64,000 nt of DNA from Rapana venosa (taxonomy: Eukaryota; Mollusca; Gastropoda; Neogastropoda; Muricidae). Location: contig CM054134.1 in NCBI GenBank assembly GCA_028751875.1, positions 68,656,589 through 68,720,588 on the forward strand, written 5' to 3'. Shown piece by piece: positions 48,401-56,689 of this stretch. The position numbers and the translations under genes are program-made. The notes under the pieces were generated by a model. It searched no databases and was not told the DNA's origin. It saw nothing but the letters and a program-made list of their open reading frames with translations. The stretch's first letter is position 1, and the number at the start of each line of letters is the position of its first letter.

Positions 48401-48979
48401 AAATGACTCTATCCCCGCCTCTTTTAAACTGAATGGAATCAGGAGCTGGGTAGAGCATGAAACATCATTCCAGTATGCCTCAGACCAGGCTCAAGTCCAC
48501 AGCCTCTCCATTAACAGTCTACTTGTTGGCCACCAGGATGCCACTTTTTTCATCTCCAAAAATATTTCACAAAATCTTAGCTCCTCACATTCAGATGTTA
48601 CTTATTCAGACTACCACTCCTCTTTCACAACTCCGCCTCATGAGGTTAAACACTATCCCAACGTTAAGGGAGAGAATCCCTCTTTCTCAGCCATGTGTGC
48701 ACTGTGCGCATTTGTATACTTCTGTATCCCAGTAGTGGGTGATATGGAGGGAAGGGTTAGTAGATGGTTGGTTACCCTATAGCAGGTTACCCGTAGGGAA
48801 AAGGTTAAGAAATGTACCTTTTGTATTCAACTACTTTTTTTATTTGTAAAAGATTTCATAATTATAAGGAATAACAACACTGAAATAATGGAATGTCATA
48901 TCTGTTGCAGCAACAGCAGCACATATCCAAGCTTCAGTCACTGCTGTCAAAGACTCTACATGTTCAAGATATTGATTAG
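35346..48979 (+). CDS. POLG2: DNA polymerase gamma accessory subunit, whole gene (nine recognised exons)
   Basis: Processivity subunit of the mitochondrial DNA polymerase, a non-catalytic relative of class II aminoacyl-tRNA synthetases. Joined exons give about 411 residues. Family hallmarks in order: FGPLGSLLRKNILKQWW; YWIRTRLRWWRH, like human FWLRHRLQWWRKF; YTFPWGTQPIERISNLG; YHRKMFHPHVLECQSSLEQ; VLQLHPLLSPYQVA with the anticodon-binding-like domain; and a last exon QHISKLQSLLSK. Human POLG2 has 485 residues. The difference falls between exons 3 and 4, where the block around human LPYGLAQIGVCFHP is not found, although the phases of exons 3 and 4 fit directly. The start shown is the first ATG of exon 1. 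An acceptor-like TTTTATGTCCAG just upstream means a further 5' exon with the mitochondrial targeting sequence may exist. Confidence 0.88.
36105..36200 (-). repeat. Dispersed SINE tail module
   Basis: GGCTGAGCTCCGAGGCTCTC, then CCACCATTAAGGTAGCCACT and GACTTTGGGG. Minus-strand copy. Confidence 0.75.
36739..37150 (+). mobile_element. SINE family A with tRNA-like head, plus tail module
   Basis: Begins AGGCGGTATAGCCTGCTGGT (box A TATAGCCTGCTGG) and has CCTGGGATTAAGCCCAGGTT as a decayed box B. The body follows: CTGGAGTCAACATAAGTATT, CTTCAGATGAGACCATAAAC, AGAGTAGGCCATTTGTGCCA. The dispersed tail module ends it at 37025-37150. In POLG2 intron 1. Confidence 0.85.
37220..37510. repeat. CA-rich and CCCCAC-rich low-complexity tract
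   Basis: (CA)n with CATACATACAC variants, followed by CACCCCCACCCCCCCCACCC. It ends about 90 bp upstream of POLG2 exon 2. ORFs here are compositional. Confidence 0.93.
37602..37762 (+). CDS. POLG2: POLG2 exon 2
   Basis: Acceptor CATGCATGTAG, donor CTCAG|GTAAGC. Begins WWNAVVLEQPHTYCVEHSPL, continuing the EWW.SVV...VFPVD pattern of the family, then a poly-Asn run DNNNNNNSG encoded by AAC repeats, typical of a loop. Confidence 0.88.
37830..37866. repeat. (TG)n followed by poly-G
   Basis: TGTGTGTGTGTGTGTG then about 22 G. A second G-rich tract lies at 37980-38000. Both lie in POLG2 intron 2 and could fold as G-quadruplexes on the transcript strand. Confidence 0.95.
38440..38960. repeat. SINE composite, two inverted family A pieces and a tail module
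   Basis: The part at 38440-38660 is a plus-strand family A middle (CAAGTTCGAGCCTCCTTTGA, CCTGGAGTTAAAATCATTAC, AGAACATCTTGCGCACAAGT). Next, 38665-38780 is a minus-strand family A 3' end (AAGGATAATGGAATAAGCAC, CCAGTCCCCGTGTGTATGCG). Last, 38855-38960 is the plus-strand tail module. One SINE seems to have inserted into another. Confidence 0.75.
39445..39600 (+). repeat. SINE family A, 3' half
   Basis: GAAGAGTAGGCCATTGTGAG, CTGGTGGGAACAGATAAAAA and CACACGGGGACTGGATGAAA, ending before POLG2 exon 3. Confidence 0.85.
39692..39827 (+). CDS. POLG2: POLG2 exon 3 (probable)
   Basis: Acceptor ACCATTTTCAG, donor CTCAAA|GTATGA. Encodes DCQAAYLPALSLNGGHLPVS through SQDDPRGQGDSMLLS. Splice sites and phases fit exons 2 and 4, but the sequence is poorly conserved and could represent only part of this region. 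Confidence 0.65.
40040..40438. repeat. (GT)n and (GA)n microsatellites with a duplicated 45-bp insert
   Basis: GT runs at 40040-40115, 40178-40237 and 40285-40310 are separated by two copies of a segment reading CAGTTTAACATCCTTCCACT then GAAAAGTGATATCAGACGGT (40122-40165 and 40243-40289). The tract ends in GATA and a GA run (40373-40437). Confidence 0.93.
40845..41226. mobile_element. Unidentified 382-bp insertion flanked by 20-bp direct repeats
   Basis: TTTTAGTATCCAAATAATCA occurs exactly at 40825-40844 and again at 41227-41246. The interval is GC-richer than the surrounding intron and contains TGTTAGAGGGCGCCTATGGC, CACCCTTGTCTCCTGGTACC and GACCACCTGG-like strings, with a T-rich stretch near 41189-41205. 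The exact direct repeats look like a target-site duplication of a retroposed sequence. I do not recognise the family. Confidence 0.65.
41319..41424 (+). CDS. POLG2: POLG2 exon 4
   Basis: Acceptor TGTGGGGACAG, donor AGACAT|GTATGT. Encodes GVEETQLLVQHYSPPSTVAQ and VQDYWIRTRLRWWRH. The segment aligns with human [20 protein letters not shown] and LRHRLQWWRKF. Confidence 0.92.
41415..41535 (+). repeat. Dispersed SINE tail module, diverged
   Basis: GCAAAATCTCACCGTTGGCG, then AATCTCAGAGGTTTAGCCTA and GGAACTGGG. It overlaps the POLG2 exon 4 donor region. Confidence 0.6.
42205..42372 (+). repeat. Dispersed repeat, family C
   Basis: AAATCCAACATCACTCAGTC, GTGGTCAGTTCTGCTATAAT and CAGCACCAGCTGG, then GGGAAACTGACAGCTGTGTT. 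It matches 19865-20015 over its length. A GCTGG pentamer is locally repeated. Confidence 0.8.
42581..42769 (+). CDS. POLG2: POLG2 exon 5
   Basis: Acceptor TATTTTCCCCCAG, donor CATCAG|GTGAGA. Encodes FCSNPSKLGRSSPPAPIEQA through VITYTFPWGTQPIERISNLG. The (Y/F)NFPWG..LIE.L.NLG block is diagnostic. The preceding intron ends in GT microsatellite with TTTTCCCCCAGTTT-like strings at 42484, 42529 and 42571, giving three candidate acceptors. Confidence 0.93.
43124..43273 (+). CDS. POLG2: POLG2 exon 6
   Basis: Acceptor TTTTTTTCCAG, donor CATTTG|GTAAGG. Encodes GKYHRKMFHPHVLECQSSLE through VFLTDSYRELELKKK, matching the ...[22 protein letters not shown]...AYLYDS region. Confidence 0.9.
43616..43893 (+). 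mobile_element. tRNA-derived SINE with 13-bp target-site duplication
   Basis: Starts GAGGCACCGTGGTCGAGTGG (box A TGGTCGAGTGG, 43625-43635) and has GTGGGTTCGATCCCCGCTCG (box B GGTTCGATCC, 43669-43678). The body contains CCTTGGGAAAGACACTTTAC and ends CTATGGGCCTTCTGGCTCGA. ACATAAGTTTTGG flanks it at 43603-43615 and 43894-43906. The intact promoter boxes and exact duplication indicate a young insertion. In POLG2 intron 6. Confidence 0.92.
44697..45260. repeat. Acceptor-like minisatellite upstream of POLG2 exon 7
   Basis: About 23 tandem units, mostly 24 bp: CACTCATCTGACCTGTGTTT then TCTG or TCTC, with shorter CACTCATCTGACCTGT units. The exon 7 acceptor, GTGACTTGTGTTTTAG at 45252-45267, is a variant unit in which TTTTCT has become TTTTAG. 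Long ORFs on both strands come from the 24-bp period. Confidence 0.95.
45268..45443 (+). CDS. POLG2: POLG2 exon 7
   Basis: Acceptor TTGTGTTTTAG, donor CAGAAG|GTCATT. Encodes VLQLHPLLSPYQVAMSATGS through LIDHVAKELREAGISVLNTP, matching VLKLHPCLAPIKVAL and the following anticodon-binding-like domain. It is preceded by a 24-bp minisatellite resembling its acceptor and followed by a decayed tandem copy of itself. Confidence 0.95.
45671..45817 (+). pseudogene. Decayed tandem duplicate of POLG2 exon 7
   Basis: GTCCATCCACTTTGTCCCAT, ACCTGGCGATGTCAGCACAG, GTGCCAAAGAGCCAGGGAG and CATTCTCCGTCTGAA align with exon 7 (45276-45443), with many small indels that destroy the frame. The similarity continues into the downstream intron: GTCATTAATTTGCC, GTGCATTTAAACTAATG and GATAGTAAT recur at a spacing of about 385 bp, so exon and intron were duplicated together. 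Confidence 0.85.
47614..47710 (+). CDS. POLG2: POLG2 exon 8
   Basis: Acceptor TTATGCACAG, donor CTTAAG|GTAAAT. Encodes NDELGVPYTVVLSDQTLDTG and IISIRDRDTRLK, matching human [20 protein letters not shown] then GLIHLRSRDTTMKE. Confidence 0.95.
48120..48385 (+). repeat. SINE family A
   Basis: CATGGAGTTAACATCAGTGC, CAAAAGTCCTTCGGATGAGA, GCAGAACATCTTGCGCACAT, AAGTAGGCCATTGTGTGCTG and CACACGGGGACTGGATGTAA, then AAAATAAAAGATA. The body is nearly complete. In POLG2 intron 8. Confidence 0.88.
48911..48979 (+). CDS. POLG2: POLG2 exon 9 (stop codon)
   Basis: Acceptor ATATCTGTTGCAG. Encodes QQQHISKLQSLLSKTLHVQD then ID and TAG at 48977-48979. Matches the HISKLKDFLIKY C-terminal helix of the family. Confidence 0.94.
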   Translation, partial: QQQHISKLQSLLSKTLHVQDID

Positions 48980-49003
48980 CAAATACTGATCAGTCTCTTT
49001 AAA

Positions 49004-49009
49004 AATAAA
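49004..49009 (+). terminator. POLG2 polyadenylation signal
   Basis: AATAAA 25 bases after the stop codon. That would make a very short 3' UTR; another AATAAA-like site occurs near 49391. Confidence 0.55.
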
Positions 49010-49704
49010 GTCGGGAAAAATTCTACTAGCTGGGAAGAGGATTGCAAGGGGGGAGTGTGTGTGTGTGTGTTTGAATGCAATATGATTTAGTCTATGGATA
49101 TGAATGATAAGTTGTGTGTTTGTATATGATCATGTGAAGTGAGATTTTGCCAGTTTTGCATTTGTTTGTTGGGTTTTTGTTGTTTTGTGTGTGTGTGTGT
49201 GTGTTTTTAACAACAGTTTAAACTCAGGTCATGTATGGATTTATACCTATTCATATTTACCTGTTGTCTTCCATAGTGTATACCTCAGTCTGAACATGTT
49301 CACCACCTTGATTTTGAGACAACTTTTGTTTTCTGTGAACTATTGTCAACATTTTCTTCCATTTACAATCAAAACTGTTTTGATGGTCAAAAAATAAAAA
49401 ATAGTGAAAGCTGACTTGACTTGTATTTCTTTCTATATTCATAGTATTTTAAGTTGAGAAACAGGTCTGCTTAGACTCGAAATCTAGACAGATGTTGGAA
49501 TTCAGTTGAATACTAAATCAGTAACTCAGTGTTTTGGAAAGGGCACACCTGGACATTCTACAACAAAGAAAAGTACACATTGCTTGCTTTAAACAAAAGA
49601 TTTATTGATGCATGTGTGTGGGTGCATGCTTTTGTGTGTGTGTGCCTGTATATGTGTGTGTTTGTGTGTGTGTTACATTATTTATAAATTCATTCATCTT
49701 TATC

Positions 49705-49985
49705 TATTTTTTTGTTTTGAGGAAAATGGAGTAAGCACTCATGTGCTTTTTCACATCCAGTCCCCATGTGCATGCCGTTTTGTAAACTTTGTCATCTGTT
49801 CCCACTGGCACAAATGACCTACTTTTCTGAGAAAACGGTTTTAACAAGCGTGCAAGGTGTGTGGAGTGCATTTGCACACAGGGCCTCAGTTTATAGTATC
49901 ATCTGAAGGACTTTTAGGGGAGTGGAGTCAGCACTGATGTTAACTTGAGGGGGAAACCCCCTTGAACTGGCATCTTAGTGGTGAC
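49705..49985 (-). repeat. SINE family A
   Basis: Minus-strand body: AAGTTCAAGGGGGTTT-side head remnant, ATCAGTGCTGACTCCACTCC, CTTCAGATGATACTATAAAC, AAGCACATGAGTGCTTACTC. It lies about 0.7 kb downstream of POLG2. Confidence 0.85.
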
Positions 49986-49989
49986 TTGA

Positions 49990-50395
49990 ACCCCAGTGTG
50001 CACAGATCTGTCTGTGTGCATGTGTCTGTGCCTGCTTGTGTGTATTCCACCTGCCTGTGTGATGTTGAATTGTTTGTGTGCGTGTGTCTGTGCCTGCTTG
50101 TGTGTATTCCACCTGCCTGTGTGGTGTTGAATTGTTTGTCCGTGTGCGTGTGTCTGTGCCTGCTTGTGTGTATTCCACCTGCCTGTGTGGTGTTGAATTG
50201 TTTGTGTGCGTGTGTCTGTGCCTGCTTGTGTGTATTCCACCTGCCTGTGTGATGTTATATTGTTTGTTTGTGTGCATGTGCTTGTGGCTGCTTGTGTGTA
50301 TTCCTCCTGCCTGTGTGATGTTGAATTGTTTGTTATTGTGCATGTGCTTGTGGCTGCTTGTGTGTATTCCTCCTGCCTGTGTGGTGTCGAATTGT
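49990..50395. repeat. Minisatellite, about 57-bp unit
   Basis: Seven units of GTGTGTCTGTGCCTGCTTGT, then GTGTATTCCACCTGCCTGTG and TGATGTTGAATTGTTT. It directly abuts the SINE at 49985. The ORFs (LVCIPPACVVLNCL repeats) follow from the repeat. Confidence 0.95.
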
Positions 50396-50399
50396 TTCA

Positions 50400-50985
50400 A
50401 TGCTAATGCAATATCTGTTTATGATCCCCCTTACCCCCAAATTTCTTCATGATTTTTCTTGTACTTTATCGTTTTATGAAACCTATTGCAAGTCAACGCT
50501 ATCAGTATTTCGTAGCATTGTTATTATTTAAAATTAATGTTCCATCTTTTTCTTTCACACACACTCACACACGCATGCTCAAACATAGGCCATCTACTTC
50601 ATAACAGTAACTGGGTTTAGTCATCAGTAAGGAAGCAAGTGCAGGTAGCTATAGGCTTGATAAGCGCTCTGTTTTTTTAAAGTTTGCATTGTGGCTAGCA
50701 ACATATTTGATACCAGATTTGATTTGTAAATGCAGGGAATGCCGAAGGCCTGTCAGTATAAAATAGCATCCCCACTTTCTGGAACTTCTGGGCTAGGAAT
50801 TCCCTCTTTTCTATCCCTCTGTTTTCTGCCTTGCTCCATTTTCTTCCCATCATAACTTTATTGTGTTCTGCCTTCTTGGTGCATCCTCCTGCCTTTTTCC
50901 AGAAAGACTTTAAACATAATAATTCTCCCCCATGCTGAAGTCAGATGGGCTGGGCCCGACTTGTCAGGCGCTTAACAGCAACGCA
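50400..50985. other. Intergenic, nothing recognised
   Basis: Unique sequence between the minisatellite and the SINE cluster. Only short unconvincing ORFs are present. Confidence 0.45.
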
Positions 50986-50989
50986 ACAC

Positions 50990-51150
50990 ATTTACCATCA
51001 GCGCTGAAACCATTCCCCAAAATTCCTTTGAATGAGGCTATGTATAGCAAACACATGTCCAACATCTTGCACACATGTTAAAATCGGTTCTGCCTTTCGA
51101 AAGAGTAGGCCATTGTGTGCTGGTGGGAATGGGTGACAAAATCTTTAAAA
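50990..51150 (+). repeat. SINE family A fragment
   Basis: CAAAATTCCTTTGAATGAGG, AACATCTTGCACACATGTTA and GAAAGAGTAGGCCATTGTGT. It runs directly into a second SINE at 51155. Confidence 0.8.
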
Positions 51151-51154
51151 CCCA

Positions 51155-51512
51155 TGGGACGGATGCTATAGCCAAGTGGTTAAGACTGCGCTCATGAAGT
51201 CATGGTTTCGAATCTTGGTGGTGTTTGGTGAATTAAGGGTGGGGATTTTTACGATCACCCAAGTCAACTTCAAGCACAGACCTGCCAGTGCCTCAATTCC
51301 TTTCATGAATGAACACACACAGAAGATCAAATATGCACATTAAAGATCCTGTAATTCATGCCAGCACTTGGTGGTGTATGGAAACACAAACATACCCAGT
51401 ATACATCCCAGAAGTCGGAATGTAGCTACCTTTATGATGAGCAGAAACGGCTGTGTACACAAAAATCTGACCTTTGGTAAACCTCTGAGCTCTAGCCGAT
51501 AAACAGGGGGAA
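51155..51512 (+). mobile_element. tRNA-derived SINE family B, near full length
   Basis: The head GGGACGGATGCTATAGCCAA and GTGGTTAAGACTGCGCTC has a box A, and ATGGTTTCGAATCTTGGTGG has a box B. The body ATTAAAGATCCTGTAATTCA, TGCCAGCACTTGGTGGTGTA and TGGAAACACAAACATACCCA is a block I recognise from widespread molluscan SINEs. The 3' part is the dispersed tail module found alone elsewhere in the window. Confidence 0.88.
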
Positions 51513-52253
51513 ATAATGAAATGCATTCACCAGCTGGGGCAAATTGCTAAAAACAAAAAATTGCTAAAGTAAAGGAGGGGTGTTGCTTAAAATTGGTATT
51601 TTGAGACATGCTACTGATGGAGAGTATGCAATATCTCCAGACTCTAATCACTCTATACAAAGAAATTTCAGTCATATAGATTCACTTATTTTTTAACTGG
51701 AACAGGTCTGGAAAAATCTTGATTTCATTCTTGCAAGCTGATGCAATGTCATTGTGCCATAATTTGTCAATGTGCTACAATTCGTTACCAATAAGCCTCA
51801 ACTATTTGCCTAGAAGCTGCACTCTAGCAATCCATCCTATGATGCGGCATATGCACTGCTGAAAGTGTTATCAACATACACTAAATCAGACAACGCAATG
51901 CTCCCAAATCTAAAAAGAGTCATGGTTTTTAGGATTATGTGGGTTTGGGGTTTCTTTTTGGAAGATGGCATACTTTATATCCCACTTCACTATATATTAC
52001 TGAGATTATTAAGTACACACTGGACAAAAAAATTTGCATGTATGAAGCTTTTTGATTACCTTGCCAACTTCAGAGCATTTTTCTCCTTTAATGGAGAGTG
52101 CCTGTAATGCTAAAACTTGTCATGGCTATCTCAACACATCATTTTTTAAAGTCTAACACCATTTCAGTCTAGACCTTGGCACTTTTCTCACATGGATAAC
52201 TCACAAAGCTTTGGCCTGGGCCATAAAATGGAATAGATGAAGTTTGATGTTAC

Positions 52254-52332
52254 CTCATCACATCCTGGCAACTGACATGTGGTGCTGGATGGTGTGTCTG
52301 TTCTTTGACACTTGATTGGAGTCCTGGAGCTC
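52254..52332 (-). CDS. Candidate cysteine-containing exon, copy A
   Basis: A pyrimidine-rich ...CATTGCTTTCAG acceptor and a GATGAG|GTAACA donor bound 79 bases. In the phase compatible with the 61.3-kb exon they encode SSRTPIKCQRTDTPSSTTCQ then LPGCDE, with cysteine spacing C-x11-C-x4-C. Both splice signals and the frame are preserved in copy B. I recognise no family. Small secreted-protein exons look like this, but that is conjecture. Confidence 0.45.
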
Positions 52333-52555
52333 CTGAAAGCAATGAAGAAATCATCAGTGACAGGGAAAATGTTCACAGATCTTCTAGCTTAAATCTGATC
52401 TCAACTTACTGCTGAAGCAATATGTGTACACAACTTCAATCTTTATGTATTCAGCTATTAAATTTGGAAGTTCTGTGAATGATATTATATCCAATTACTA
52501 TCAAAAGAAGATTTTAACTTCCTCCTTTGCTTTATTAGCTCAAATCAAAATGAAT

Positions 52556-52965
52556 CATCCATTCAATCAGACCCGTGACCTTGGCGGTCGTGGGGAGACA
52601 TGAAAGACGATGCCTAGTAAGCCTCCTCCTCTCATCGGCCTCGCTCTGCGTAGTAGTGCCGAATCATTCATCCTGGTCATCTTCTGATGTTGTCCATCCA
52701 TGACTGTTCTGTCTTCCTCCTTCTGCCACTTCGTGTGTTCCCTGCAGTACTGTTTTGGGCGAGTGTTCGTGTGGTGACGTGGCCGAACCATGTCACTTTT
52801 TCTTCTTGACGATGGTGAGAAGGGGTTCCTGTGGACCTGCCAGCCGTGTTATTTGACTCTTGACAAATTCGTTGGTCTTTCGTTCTCTCCAGGATATGCC
52901 CAGTAGTTTTCTATGGCATTTTGTTTCGAATGACTGGATTCGCTTTGCTGTTTGCTAAAATGAAT
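52556..52965 (-). mobile_element. LINE 3' end inserted after the segmental duplication
   Basis: Copy B of the duplication lacks this block, so its edges are exact: AAAATGAAT occurs at 52547-52555 and 52957-52965. On the minus strand the translation, in broken frames, gives TRTLAQNSTAGNTRSGRRRK then TEQSWMDNI and ends near SPHDRQGHGSD, the C-terminal region of a non-LTR reverse transcriptase. The 3' end is GAATGGATG rather than poly(A). Confidence 0.88.
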
Positions 52966-53385
52966 AAATCTTGTCAATTAGGAAATAAAAATCACAAGGA
53001 CTTTTAAAGCTGTATCATAGTTTATATTTGCTTTTATTAGTTCAAGTCTAAAATGATTTCATAACACCATAAAACCAAAATGTACATTTAATAATTAATT
53101 TAACCCACTGCTGTCCAGGTTGACCATGACGGGCTGATCTGACTTCAAACTGAAAAGACTGGATCAACCAAGACAGACCACCAGTCTAAAATGAGTTAAT
53201 CTTGTCAATTAGGGAAAAAATCAAGTTTTTTTAAAAAACAATATTATAATCACAATTTTTCTCTATTAGTTCAAATTTTTAATTATTTGAATTCATTTTG
53301 AAACAAAAATTTGCATTTATTCCATAAAGACCCAAAACATTCATCCTTTTGTTTTCACAGCTCAAATACAACAAGGATTTCATAC

Positions 53386-53561
53386 CTTTTTCAAGCTATG
53401 GCCATGCCACTCTTTTTGACTCCAGTTCATGATGGCTGCCACTGCACACGTGGCATTTGGTCCCAGTCCCACAGCCCCCAAAAGCATAGGAGTCCCAATC
53501 AGTAGCACTGAATAATCAGTTGGTTTTCTTGGACAAACATGACAGTCACCTGCCCATGCTA
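53386..53561 (-). CDS. Candidate exon with two cysteines, copy A
   Basis: Donor AAAAAG|GTATGA is clear; the acceptor after CTCTTTTAAAG is weaker. The open frame gives GDCHVCPRKPTDYSVLLIGT and PMLLGAVGLGPNATCAVAAI, then MNWSQKEWHGHSLKK, including an NAT glycosylation-like site. Copy B has two one-base differences that change the frame over the middle, so at least one copy is not coding as written. No family is recognised. Confidence 0.35.
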
Positions 53562-53818
53562 CTTTAAAAGAGGGTGAATTAAGGATTGTTATTTTCAAAG
53601 TGTGTGACAATGACCATTTACTTTATTAGCTCAAATATAAATGATTTAATACTTTCAAACATTACATTTGAAACCAGTACATATTACAGTTTATCTTTTA
53701 CAATTTACTTGAATGCAGTTTTAGTAGATAATTCACATTTTGATCTCATTATCTAAAACATAAAAATCCCCAAACAAAAACAAATACACAGGCACCCTCC
53801 ATCCACTACTAGACTTAA

Positions 53819-54290
53819 AATCGTATACCATAAGTCTTTTTCCTGTCACATAGGTAGGTGTGCAATCTGCCATCAATCTTCACATGACATGGTTTACTAT
53901 TTATTCCACTATCAACATCAACTATAGTCATTTCACACATACTAATGGAAGTCAAAGAACCAGCTTTGTTTCGGTTTTCACATTTGATTGTGAGAAAGAC
54001 CCCATCTTCCCACTCACTTTCCATACCATTATACAAACTAATCACTTTTTCAATATCAAACGCCGTCTGAAGGCCTGGTTTTGGTCTAGCTAGTGTCTTA
54101 AAAAAAAGGCAGAATGATAGCATTCCTTGCCTTCAATCTCACAAAATAATCATTGTGACAACCATTGCAGTACACCATTTCCTGTTGAATAAACTTAGAA
54201 AGTCTGGCCATTCTTGTGATTACCAGATCATTTTTAGCAGGAATTTCATCAATATCAAGCTTTATAAAAAAATTCCAAGAAAATGAGACC
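53819..54290 (-). pseudogene. Possible terminal coding block, frame broken at a homopolymer
   Basis: Two abutting minus-strand open frames: one containing KLDIDEIPAKNDLVITRMAR, EMVYCNGCHNDYFVRLKARN and AIILPFF; the other continuing KTLARPKPGLQTAFDIEKVI, DGVFLTIKCENRNKAGSLTS, CEMTIVDVDSG and KPCHVKIDGRLHTYLCDRKK to a TAA at about 53819. They would form one frame if the run of eight T (minus strand, 54100-54107) were seven. Composition and periodicity look coding. No family is recognised. It could be a real last exon with an assembly error or a decayed gene. Confidence 0.45.
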
Positions 54291-54459
54291 AATGGTCAAT
54301 CGTAAACAAATGTCCATCCCAAGCTCATGTGAATATAATTATGTAACCTTGAAATGCACACACAAAAGTTTGCAACCGTTGTGCTGGTTTCACAATAGAA
54401 CATACTGGTGATGAAATACCAATGATATACCATTCCACTGATTTGCCTGCAGTATATCC

Positions 54460-54770
54460 ATGCTCTGTCTTCTCTCTCTCCCTTCCTCCCTCATTCCTCT
54501 CATCTCTCTCTCTCTCTCTCTACAATACACACACCTTTCCTATACTGCATACTCACTACCTCCATCCTTCTCTCTCTCCCTCTCTACCCCATATACACAC
54601 ACACACCATTCACAACAAAACACATTCACAAACAACACACACACACACACACACACACACTACACACACGACACACACGCACGCACACACAGCACGCACG
54701 ACACACGCACACATAAAACCATCAGTCTTACACACACACACACACACACACACCGCGACCAGTTCTTCCT
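54460..54770. repeat. (CT)n and (CA)n low-complexity tract
   Basis: TCTCTCTCTCCCTTCCTCCC-type sequence followed by CA repeats with CACGCACG variants. No gene. Confidence 0.95.
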
Positions 54771-55267
54771 CGAGTCCTTCCCCCTAAATTAAAAAAAAAA
54801 GCCCATAACTATCCCTGTTCTCTCTCACACACATTCAACCATACCTCTTCCCCCACTCCCAACCATCCTCCCCCTCTTCCTTCCTAGCATCTCTTTCCCT
54901 AAAATTCTACTACCACCCCAACCCCTTGAAGGAAAGAATTTGCCATCCTGTCAGCTTGCACCAAACTATCCACCTGCCTTTTGTGTCCACATGACTGGCC
55001 GGGATTAGTGTAACAGAGCCGGATTAGTATGAACAGTTAGCAAAGAAGGTCAGGGCTGGTTGTCTGGTCTGTCTGTTGGAAAGTATGTGGACACAATAGC
55101 ACACGAATAGATGGTACTAGCTGTAGACACAGTTACCACTTAATAGGACTTTCCTGTTTGCCTGTTAATTTGGATTTCTTTTACCACAAATTTCCAGCTC
55201 TGCTATTAGCAAAGCAACTTCTGGCCAAAGACTTTTGAAGACTTTGTATCCATTAAAAAAAAACTAA

Positions 55268-55292
55268 CCCCCCCCCCCCCCCCCCCCCCCCC
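55268..55292. repeat. Poly-C run of 25
   Basis: Uninterrupted C tract in AT-rich sequence. Lengths of such runs are often misassembled. Confidence 0.95.
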
Positions 55293-55434
55293 ACCCAAAT
55301 AGATCATCTGAGGTTTTTTTGAATTAAGGTCAAAGTCAACCATGTGAATTCTTTTTTTGAAAAATCAAGACCAAAACTCAATGTGAGATTAAAAAAAATT
55401 TTTATGTGCAAAGATGTAAAATTTAAGATGACAC

Positions 55435-55754
55435 TACTACTACTACTACTACCACCACCACCACCACCACACGCAGAACATTTTGTGTGCATCTGTACCA
55501 CCACTACTACTACTGCCACTACTACCTGCACACACACACACAACCTCACACACACACACACACCCATCACACACACACTACACACACACACACCCCACCA
55601 CTACAACACACAAACACCTCACACACACTAACCTCTACACACACACACAACCTACACACGCACACACTCACACACACACACACACACATACACACACACA
55701 CCACACACACACCCTCCACACACGCACACAACCTCCACACATACACACAACCTC

Positions 55755-55840
<86 letters not shown>
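55435..55840. repeat. (ACT)n/(ACC)n then long (CA)n microsatellite
   Basis: ACTACTACTACTACCACCAC, a second ACTACT tract, then about 320 bp of CA repeats with CTCCACACATACACACAACC sub-repeats. All the ORFs here are repeat artefacts. Confidence 0.97.
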
Positions 55841-55841
<1 letters not shown>

Positions 55842-56399
55842 CCTCTAACTGAAAACTATAAAACTTTACACAGCAGTAAAATCATGGAAAGATAACCAGA
55901 GATAGACCACCATACATACAGACTGGTTCACAATACTGTGAAAGTATCACCAATCCTGCTAACATTAAACACACATAATCATAGCAGTTCCTTTAGCAAT
56001 GCACCCATCATCTATATAACTGCATTTTTCACTCATAAAAGCAGCATTTTTGAAAGTCAGCCTTTCATGGATTGACTGGCATCAACAGGCATTAGCCAAG
56101 CATTTTACAATAGCTCCAAGATTCATTCTCACTGCTGCTTAGAGTCATCTTAAATTGATAAATAATTGAGTGTTGACCCTCTGAAAATAAAATCAAGATC
56201 CACTTCAGTCCAACTAAGCTTAACTAAGTGCGTAACATAAACCCTCTCAACATGCTACAAAAACATTGCACAGCAGAATCACTATAAAAAACACAAAACA
56301 AAGAATAAAAATTATTACACACGAAAAGAAACCAGTAAAAAATTTTTAAACAAAACTTTTTACATATATCAGTGTTCTACACATACATATTGTAAACCA

Positions 56400-56570
56400 C
56401 CATCTTTTTCATTTGATACATTTTTCTTTCATTTTTTTCTTTTCTTTTTTTCCCCTTTTTTCTTTTAATTTTTTTTTCATATTTTCTTTTTTTTTCTTTT
56501 CTATTTTTTCCCTTTTCCCCATTTTCTTCTTTTTTTAACCATTGTTTTTTTTCTTCTTTTTTTTTTTTAG
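56400..56570. repeat. T-rich tract
   Basis: TTTTTCTTTTCTTTTTTTCC-type sequence. On the minus strand it yields a Lys/Glu ORF that I reject as a gene. Confidence 0.9.
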
Positions 56571-56689
56571 CCATGGTGGGGTTTTTTCTTGGGTTCGTAA
56601 GTGCTTTACTTTTCAGTCATATACCAATGCTTTTTACATTCAAGTCATCACTGACAGTAGGATGTACTTTGCAGTGTTGTCTTGCAAAT

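Larger units (their letters stand above)
52095..53733. repeat. Segmental duplication, copy A
   Basis: The sequence from GAGTGCCTGTAATGCTAAAA to GAATGCAGTTTTAGTAG matches 57891-59139 almost throughout. Copy A is longer because of a LINE fragment at 52556-52965. Each copy holds two candidate minus-strand exons, and their splice dinucleotides are conserved in both. Confidence 0.95.

Noticed and set aside
49962..50452. Cys-rich secreted-looking repeat ORFs
   Set aside because: They are frames of the 57-bp minisatellite downstream of POLG2, open on both strands.
56377..56574. Lys/Glu-rich 65-codon minus-strand ORF
   Set aside because: Translation of a T-rich low-complexity tract.
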